NCBI GenBank assembly: GCA_964343305.1
Contig: CAYFJO010000050.1
Coordinates: forward strand, 1-39,807
Reading direction: 5' to 3'
DNA length: 39,807 bases
Source: CAYFJO01 sp964343305
GTDB taxonomy: Bacteria; Planctomycetota; Planctomycetia; Pirellulales; Pirellulaceae
The position numbers and the translations under genes are program-made. The notes beneath the pieces are model-generated. The model did no database searches. It worked only from the letters and a program-made list of their open reading frames with translations, and was not told the origin of the DNA. Below, piece by piece: positions 34,789-39,807 of this stretch (its first letter is position 1; each line of letters begins with the position of its first letter).

Positions 34789-37700
34789 TCAGTTCGTGAT
34801 GAGTGTACCCAGGTTAAGGTTTAAGCCATCGGCATTTTGCTTTAAAACTGGGGTGCCAACGTAATTCAGAATGATCGTGGAGCCGGTGACGTTGAGGTCG
34901 CCGGCCACATTGTCAATCACTACGCCTGCTTGGGGGCTATCAACGGAATTGAGGCTGTCGAAGTTTAGATTTAACACTAGCGGCGGGGCACCGACGGGCG
35001 GATCGAGGAACATGGTTGGGCCGCCCAGGGTGTTGATCGTGCCGCCACCAGTGACCAGATTGAACGTGGTCCCCAGGCCCTTGGTGTCGACCTCCAAGCC
35101 CGTGCCGTTAAAGTTGGCAATATTCAGCGTCTGGATACTCAAATCGCCGGTCGGATTGATAAACGACAGGCCATCGCCGGTCACGCGTGTGATGGTTAAT
35201 GGCGGAACCGATCCGATATCAAGAGTTCCCGTGAACTGTACCTGTTGATAGCCGTTGCCCGGGTTGGCGTCGGCGTCGAAGGTGACCTGGTCGAACAGAG
35301 TGCCACCACCACCTGTGCCGTTAATCACCGAGCCAATGACCTGATTCGGGCTCACCCACGAGCGGACGATCGTTGAATGGAGGCCGCCGCCGACATGTTC
35401 TTCCGTAAACACTCCGGGAGTGTCCGTGGTCAAGGTACTGTTCTGCAGATCCAGGATCAGGGAACTGGCGGTCGGTCCGGAGGTGGTCAGAATGGTTTGG
35501 TTGGTCGAAACGATAGAATTGAACCGCACGTCAGCCTCCAGCGTTCCCGTGCCGCTGGAGTCGATGAAGATACCGCGATTGGCGATGCCTGTCCCAGCCA
35601 ATGGGAAGATGTTGTTGCTCGTGATCGTCGCCGTGCGGTCGGTTCCATCATTGTTGACAACTTCGATCCCATCGTCGCCAATGGCCGCGTTGATCCCAAT
35701 CCCAGCAAGGTTGACGGTTAGGTTGGTATTGGTGCTGTTGATGCCGTCGCCCGTCGTGTTATCGATGTCGGTGCCGAAAACATTGAGTGTGCCGCTATTA
35801 TTGGCCCGGATCCCGGCCCCCACCGATTGGTTGATGTCGAAAAAGTCCAGCGTGGCTGTGCCGGGGCTGCTGTCCATATTGAACGCCACGCCCTGATCGT
35901 TAGTAATCTCGATCGGATCCGCGAACGTACCGGAGAACGTAAACGTACCACCCGAATCGCTGATGATGTCGATGCCCGTATCGGCCGAGTTGGACGTGCC
36001 GTCCAGGGTAATTCCGCCGTTGAAGATGTACGTGCCGTCGGCGTCCATGAATTGCAGACCGGTGCCGTTGGTCGCGTTCAGGTTGGTTCCCAAATCGAAG
36101 GTCACCGTGCCCGAATGGCCGCCCTGCACGTTGACCGCCGCAGCATTGTTCCCCTGCGTGATGCTGCTTCCGAGTTGGAGGGTCACGTCGGCCGTGCCAC
36201 CGTCAACATTCAAACCGATGCCGCTCGGGCTGGTGATGTCGGTATTAGTGAAGGTGAAAGTGCCGGCCGAACCGGCCAAGATATCGATGCCCGCATCGCC
36301 ACCATTGAGGGTGACGGGGCCGGTGAAGTTGTAAATGCCGTTGGCGTTGTCGAATTGCAGACCGTCTCCATTGGTGGCGTTGACCGACCCGCCGAAGTCG
36401 AACTGGCCGGAGTGGCCGCCCTGGATGTTGATCCCGGTCGCGTTGTTCGCTTGCGTCAAACTGCTTCCCGGTCCGAAGGTTACGTCGGCGGTGCCGCCAT
36501 CGACATTGATACCCTCGCCGGTCGGGTTGGTGATGTCCGTATTGCTGAAGGTGAACGTGCCGCCCGAGCCGCTAAGAATATCGATGCCCGCATCGCCGCC
36601 GTTGAGCGTGACGGGGCCATTGAAGTTGTAGATGCCGTCGGCATTGTCGAATTGCAGGCCATCGCCGCTGTCGGCAAAGACGGGACTGCTTGGATTCTGA
36701 TTGAACGTGCCGGTGTGACCGCCCTCGACCTGGATGCCCGAGCCGCCGCCGCTCTGCGTGAGCGTGCTGGGGCCGAACAGGCTGTTGACCGGGTCGCTCA
36801 TCCCGCCGAAGTTGACGGTCGACGATCCGCCGTCCACATGAATCCCCGCGCCCGCCGGATCAGCGACGCTGACGTCCGTAAACGTGAACGTGCCCGTGCC
36901 GCCCAGAATGTCGATACCCGTCCCACCGCCACTGATCAACGTGCGATTGATGTTTACGTTGCCCGCCAGTCCGTTGAGCCGAACTCCGCGCGTGGCATTT
37001 GGGACGTTGAAGTTCGAAATCTCACTTCCGTTGGCGGCGTCGAACGCGAAGGTGGCATTGCCGCCGTTGATGACGGGTCGCGGGTTGCCAGTGCCGTTCA
37101 CCACGGGCAGGTTGACTGCACCTAACTGGTCGGTGTTTACCAAGTGGTTATTGTTATCGCCTTCGCCCAGGACACGTTGATTGGGGTTGCCCGCGTATCC
37201 TTGTCCGTTGAACGTCGTATTCGAGTGAATGTACAGAATGTCGGTGTTTTGCGTGGCTGGCAAAGCGTTAAACGGGTCTTCAACTGTGCCCGCGCCGCCA
37301 GTGCCGTTGTTGACGTGAGTGACAGTGATTGGATTGCCGCCATCTGTGAGTTGCACAAGCTGTTGGTCTTGTCCTTGGATTTCGTTGGTGACGATGTCAA
37401 TGTCGCGAATCACCGGTTCGACCATGCGTCGCTGAAATGGTGTCAACGGTCGACCGCTGCGTCCGCCAGGTCCAAACGGCACACGAATTCGCAAGGTGGC
37501 GATCGCCTGTGTGTTGCGCACGTCATCCCATTGCCACTCGGCACCCAACACCACACGTGAATCGAGTCCCAATCGCGGCAGATCAAACAGTCGCAACTCG
37601 CTACGCGCCCGAGGTCCGGCGATTTCCGGGAATCCCGCCGTGTCGTTATCAAAATAGAATCCGCCGAAATAGCCACGCAATTCGCCGTCAAACGGCCCTC

Positions 37701-38292
37701 CAAACGTATGAAGCAATCGGCCCACTTCGAAATCCATACCGTAATAGGGGCGTTCTTGTCCCGTCGCTCCAGGCACTCCGGCAAAGAGCCCGTTGCCCGC
37801 AAAGAAGGGGGGCGTCGGCGCGCCACCACCGCCACCTGCAACCGCCTTCGAGCCACGCTCAGGAACATAGCCATTGACGCGAAAATCCCAATTTACGTCC
37901 AACAGTTCGACCCCGAATGCTCCCTGTTGAAAATTATTGTTATTGGCAGTGTGACGAAGATCGTAGAAGCCATACATACCAACGATCCAATCAGAGCTGA
38001 GCCACTTGCGATAGCCGATGCCCCAGTTTCCTTCGTAGGTTGAATCGTCACCGATCTTGCCTCTCAGATCCGCGAACAGCAACTCGCGATCCGTGTACAA
38101 CAACGGTACAAATAAATCCGCTTCGCCCAACTCACGATGCGAACCGCTGCGAAAGACGCCATCCACATAGGCTTGATAGGTGATATCTTGAGCATGCAGA
38201 TGTGCTCGAGTAATCGACAGCATCAGCACACCCAGTAATGTCAACGCCAACGTTAGAAAAGGCGTTCTCTGAATTTGACTAGCGGTTTTCAC
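34789..38292 (-). CDS. Inverse-autotransporter-like outer-membrane protein with beta-helix passenger
   Basis: 1167 residues if started at GTG 38292; the frame also extends 28 codons upstream to TTG 38376. I prefer the GTG because it gives a textbook signal peptide (KTASQIQRTPF, hydrophobic LTLALTLLGVLMLSI, cleavage after AHLHA) and has AAAAGG about 10 nt before it. Residues (long numbering) about 90-305 form a beta-rich barrel with inverse-autotransporter/intimin-type signatures: GNWGIGYRKWLSSDWIVGMY, GFYDLRHT, GAFGVELLDVNWDFRVNGYV. A linker (PFQRRMVEPVIRDIDIV) leads to a beta-helical passenger with four repeats of about 99 residues (DGLQFDNADGIYNF, GTADVTF, GINIQGGHSG) and further helix turns to the end. 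The layout, barrel first and passenger last, implies outer-membrane insertion and surface display of the C-terminal part. It probably acts in adhesion; the ligand is unknown. Confidence 0.83.
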   Translation of the reverse strand: MKTASQIQRTPFLTLALTLLGVLMLSITRAHLHAQDITYQAYVDGVFRSGSHRELGEADLFVPLLYTDRELLFADLRGKIGDDSTYEGNWGIGYRKWLSSDWIVGMYGFYDLRHTANNNNFQQGAFGVELLDVNWDFRVNGYVPERGSKAVAGGGGGAPTPPFFAGNGLFAGVPGATGQERPYYGMDFEVGRLLHTFGGPFDGELRGYFGGFYFDNDTAGFPEIAGPRARSELRLFDLPRLGLDSRVVLGAEWQWDDVRNTQAIATLRIRVPFGPGGRSGRPLTPFQRRMVEPVIRDIDIVTNEIQGQDQQLVQLTDGGNPITVTHVNNGTGGAGTVEDPFNALPATQNTDILYIHSNTTFNGQGYAGNPNQRVLGEGDNNNHLVNTDQLGAVNLPVVNGTGNPRPVINGGNATFAFDAANGSEISNFNVPNATRGVRLNGLAGNVNINRTLISGGGTGIDILGGTGTFTFTDVSVADPAGAGIHVDGGSSTVNFGGMSDPVNSLFGPSTLTQSGGGSGIQVEGGHTGTFNQNPSSPVFADSGDGLQFDNADGIYNFNGPVTLNGGDAGIDILSGSGGTFTFSNTDITNPTGEGINVDGGTADVTFGPGSSLTQANNATGINIQGGHSGQFDFGGSVNATNGDGLQFDNANGIYNFTGPVTLNGGDAGIDILAGSAGTFTFTNTDITSPSGIGLNVDGGTADVTLQLGSSITQGNNAAAVNVQGGHSGTVTFDLGTNLNATNGTGLQFMDADGTYIFNGGITLDGTSNSADTGIDIISDSGGTFTFSGTFADPIEITNDQGVAFNMDSSPGTATLDFFDINQSVGAGIRANNSGTLNVFGTDIDNTTGDGINSTNTNLTVNLAGIGINAAIGDDGIEVVNNDGTDRTATITSNNIFPLAGTGIANRGIFIDSSGTGTLEADVRFNSIVSTNQTILTTSGPTASSLILDLQNSTLTTDTPGVFTEEHVGGGLHSTIVRSWVSPNQVIGSVINGTGGGGTLFDQVTFDADANPGNGYQQVQFTGTLDIGSVPPLTITRVTGDGLSFINPTGDLSIQTLNIANFNGTGLEVDTKGLGTTFNLVTGGGTINTLGGPTMFLDPPVGAPPLVLNLNFDSLNSVDSPQAGVVIDNVAGDLNVTGSTIILNYVGTPVLKQNADGLNLNLGTLITN
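35770..36987 (-). repeat. Four tandem beta-helix repeats in the autotransporter passenger
   Basis: Matching blocks (encoding INIQGGHSG or similar) recur near 36118, 36415 and 36718, a spacing of 297-303 bp. The middle two units are most alike at DNA level; the outer two are diverged. Confidence 0.75.
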
Positions 38293-38801
38293 AATGGGAT
38301 AGCCTTTTGACACTGAATTGCAAAATGACAATGCGCACGGCCGAGGCAAGAACACTATTATGATCATTTTCGTCAAATTTCAGATTATGGATTCGTACCT
38401 CTTTGCGAGGTGGTAGATATTCGTTGACAAAAGCGTTCAGACACCATGACGAACCTATAGAATCGTTAAGGTTTGGCACGCCAGACGCGAGATGAAATCG
38501 GCGAGAGAATTAAGAGCTTATTTGTCGTAAATGACAAATCGATCGTCCAGAGAAGCCCTCTCGGACTTGGTGCGATGTTCCTGAGCCCGTAGCTTCACCT
38601 TTTCGTCCGGGTCTCACGGGACGAGGCCTTCAGCGACTTCCAGCCACTCTCACTTTCGACTTGAACCAGCAATGGTCGATGAAAAGGCCCGTTTTTGCCC
38701 AAAGCTGCAAACGTCACTGGTACACAGAACGGTTGCATCAATTCTGAAACAGCTCCGTGTCGAATCGAGAAGCTTCTACCGATGCTTCATATCGAGACCA
38801 G
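38293..38801. promoter_or_regulatory. Upstream region of the inverse autotransporter gene
   Basis: 509 bp with no credible gene. It contains a 5-bp hairpin ACCTC-TTTGC-GAGGT (38397-38411), a perfect 7-bp palindrome around a 6-nt spacer (38520-38539), and a 6-bp stem TCGTCC/GGACGA (38603-38624). On the minus strand CATAAT (38385-38390) is a possible -10 box, without a good -35 at the right distance. Confidence 0.35.
38520..38539. promoter_or_regulatory. Palindrome, possible operator
   Basis: ATTTGTC (38520-38526) and GACAAAT (38533-38539) are perfect inverted copies separated by GTAAAT. The 20-bp dyad has the size of a dimeric-regulator site and lies about 230 bp upstream of the autotransporter start. 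It could equally be a transcript hairpin. Confidence 0.35.
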
Positions 38802-39236
38802 TTATTGAATTTCCACGAGTTCACTCTTGACTGTTTCACCTACCAAGCCCAACTCAGATTTGTCCACCGAGATTTTTTCTGGAGCGGAGTGCAAGAAACA
38901 ATCAACGGATCTTCCAAGATTGTGAAGATATGCCTTGGCCAAAACCTCTGACTCGCCAGGCTGCAAATAGCTAGAGTCATGCTCGGGTCTTGTCGTATAA
39001 GTTACACTTCGTAAGCGATAGGTTAGGTCTCCAGTGCAGTCAATTAAGATGGCTGAACGGCCTTTGGCGACAGTCCCAATTTCCCGGCCGTTCAATGAGA
39101 CACTAGCGTTTCTTGTGGCCTTGACGCTTGGAATTGTCAATTCGAGTTTTGCGTTTTCGTTCACCAGGCGAAACCATTTCCCGTAGCGAATCTCGACGTC
39201 GGGACCGCCTCGGTTATAGCGAATGTGCAACACGGG
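38802..39236 (-). CDS. Hypothetical protein or 3' part of an interrupted gene
   Basis: A GTG at 39233 begins 143 residues ending at 38802, directly after an in-frame TAG (39237-39239). The sequence is beta-rich and hydrophilic (VEIRYGKWFRLV, ASVSLNGREIGTV, DLTYRLRSVTYTT) with no signal peptide or membrane helix. I recognise no family. The frame is the same as the open segments upstream, so this may be the tail of one longer gene split by stop codons rather than a separate protein. Neither a strong ribosome-binding site nor a better start was seen. Confidence 0.45.
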   Translation of the reverse strand, partial: PVLHIRYNRGGPDVEIRYGKWFRLVNENAKLELTIPSVKATRNASVSLNGREIGTVAKGRSAILIDCTGDLTYRLRSVTYTTRPEHDSSYLQPGESEVLAKAYLHNLGRSVDCFLHSAPEKISVDKSELGLVGETVKSELVEIQ

Positions 39237-39389
39237 CTACATTTGGTCCTGTATAGTAACGAGAACTTCAAATTCCACGATCTTATCAGCTTGTGAAGAT
39301 TCTCGGGAAAACACCGAAACAGCAGCAGGTGAACTCGCGCCAAATTGGCCGTGTGCTGCTGTCTTCGCCTTGCCCAACAATGGCAGTCA
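39237..39389 (-). other. Open in-frame link bounded by two stop codons
   Basis: Between TGA (39387-39389) and TAG (39237-39239) the same minus-strand frame stays open for 49 codons (for example SRESSQADKIVEFEVLVTIQ). It joins the two flanking hypothetical segments in one frame. This is what a gene with two nonsense mutations would look like, although chance alignment is possible. Confidence 0.4.
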
Positions 39390-39807
39390 TCGGCTGGTTT
39401 TCAGTGCATCGCGATACACCAATCGCAATTGGATCGTGGCTTTCAGTTTGCCGGGACTGACGCCTCGTCGAATCGGAACTACAACCATTCGCGAGTCACC
39501 AGGTGCAACGCCGGGTTCGGCGTTTCGTTGTGAGTTGACCGCTTCGTAAAAAGCAGCCGTAATTAACCCAATCCCGGAAGTGAAGTTCTTGCGTGCGGCG
39601 AGCGATTCGCTCGCATCCACAACTTTGAATTCAAACGCTCGCCCCTTTGGCCCAAGCTCGCTGACAAAACCAAGGATGCGAAACTTGCTGTTGCGCCGAG
39701 GATCGAGAATCCAATGCCGAGCATCTTCGATATTGACGATCGCCTTACCGATCTCATGAGTTGCCACGGCTCGCGTTATATCGCCGTCTTCGGCTTGAGG
39801 CAGTGTG
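39387..39807 (-). CDS. Hypothetical protein, 5' end outside window
   Basis: The frame is open from the right edge to TGA at 39387, about 139 residues. An internal GTG at 39767 could be a start, but the codons before it carry no stop, so the gene more likely begins outside the window. The sequence (TRAVATHEIGKAIVNIEDAR, WILDPRRNSKFRILGFVSEL, MVVVPIRRGVSPGKLKATIQ) looks like genuine coding sequence with an alternating beta pattern, but I recognise no family. The stop is followed in the same frame by two more open segments (see neighbours). Confidence 0.5.
   Translation of the reverse strand, partial: TLPQAEDGDITRAVATHEIGKAIVNIEDARHWILDPRRNSKFRILGFVSELGPKGRAFEFKVVDASESLAARKNFTSGIGLITAAFYEAVNSQRNAEPGVAPGDSRMVVVPIRRGVSPGKLKATIQLRLVYRDALKTSR

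Noticed and set aside
38279..38479. 66-residue minus-strand frame upstream of the autotransporter start
   Set aside because: No recognisable features and it overlaps the promoter/start region; a leader peptide cannot be supported.

Overview
The window looks like a chromosomal segment of a planctomycete, most likely Pirellulales. The reasons are: two giant surface proteins that begin with the planctomycete-type LEPR-like motif (here QLEDRVMLSAAP) followed by a DUF4347 domain; a Ser/Thr kinase with an N-terminal CPxGH/CPxCH zinc ribbon and a TPR-rich output half; an adjacent ECF-like sigma factor; an M50 protease/adaptor gene; few clear Shine-Dalgarno sites; and several families of short palindromic intergenic repeats. 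This assignment is an inference from protein families, not from a database search. No rRNA, tRNA, CRISPR array or transposase was seen.

Minus strand, read right to left from 30667 to 1: giant exoprotein B (2867 aa), a hybrid histidine kinase with two Hpt domains, a REC-HD-GYP response regulator (predicted c-di-GMP phosphodiesterase), giant exoprotein A (4251 aa; beta-helices plus about 16 cadherin-like repeats), a 251-bp gap holding two inverted-repeat elements, a small multi-drug-export-like membrane protein, a HlyD adaptor, a GAF-HlyD fusion, and an M50 (site-2) protease with a PqqD-like N-terminus and a lipoyl-type C-terminus that runs off the left edge. The first four genes are separated by 10, 23 and 157 bp, so they look co-transcribed. 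The two giants share their N-terminal ends and a C-terminal membrane segment (GYVLWT-RGGYL) but carry different bodies.

Plus strand, 30983-34453: a transmembrane Ser/Thr kinase with a TPR-like output region, then a sigma-70 (ECF-like) gene broken by a frameshift and probably by loss of its stop.

Minus strand, 38292-34789: a secreted inverse-autotransporter-like protein with an N-terminal beta-barrel and a beta-helical passenger made of about 99-residue repeats. The right edge (38802-39807) holds a single minus-strand reading frame of unknown function cut by two stop codons.

Working hypothesis: 1-30667 encodes a surface-adhesion system in which giant membrane-anchored adhesins are made together with a phosphorelay controlling c-di-GMP, next to HlyD/M50 machinery that could export, process or release them. 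It resembles Lap-type adhesin control in logic, but with different parts.
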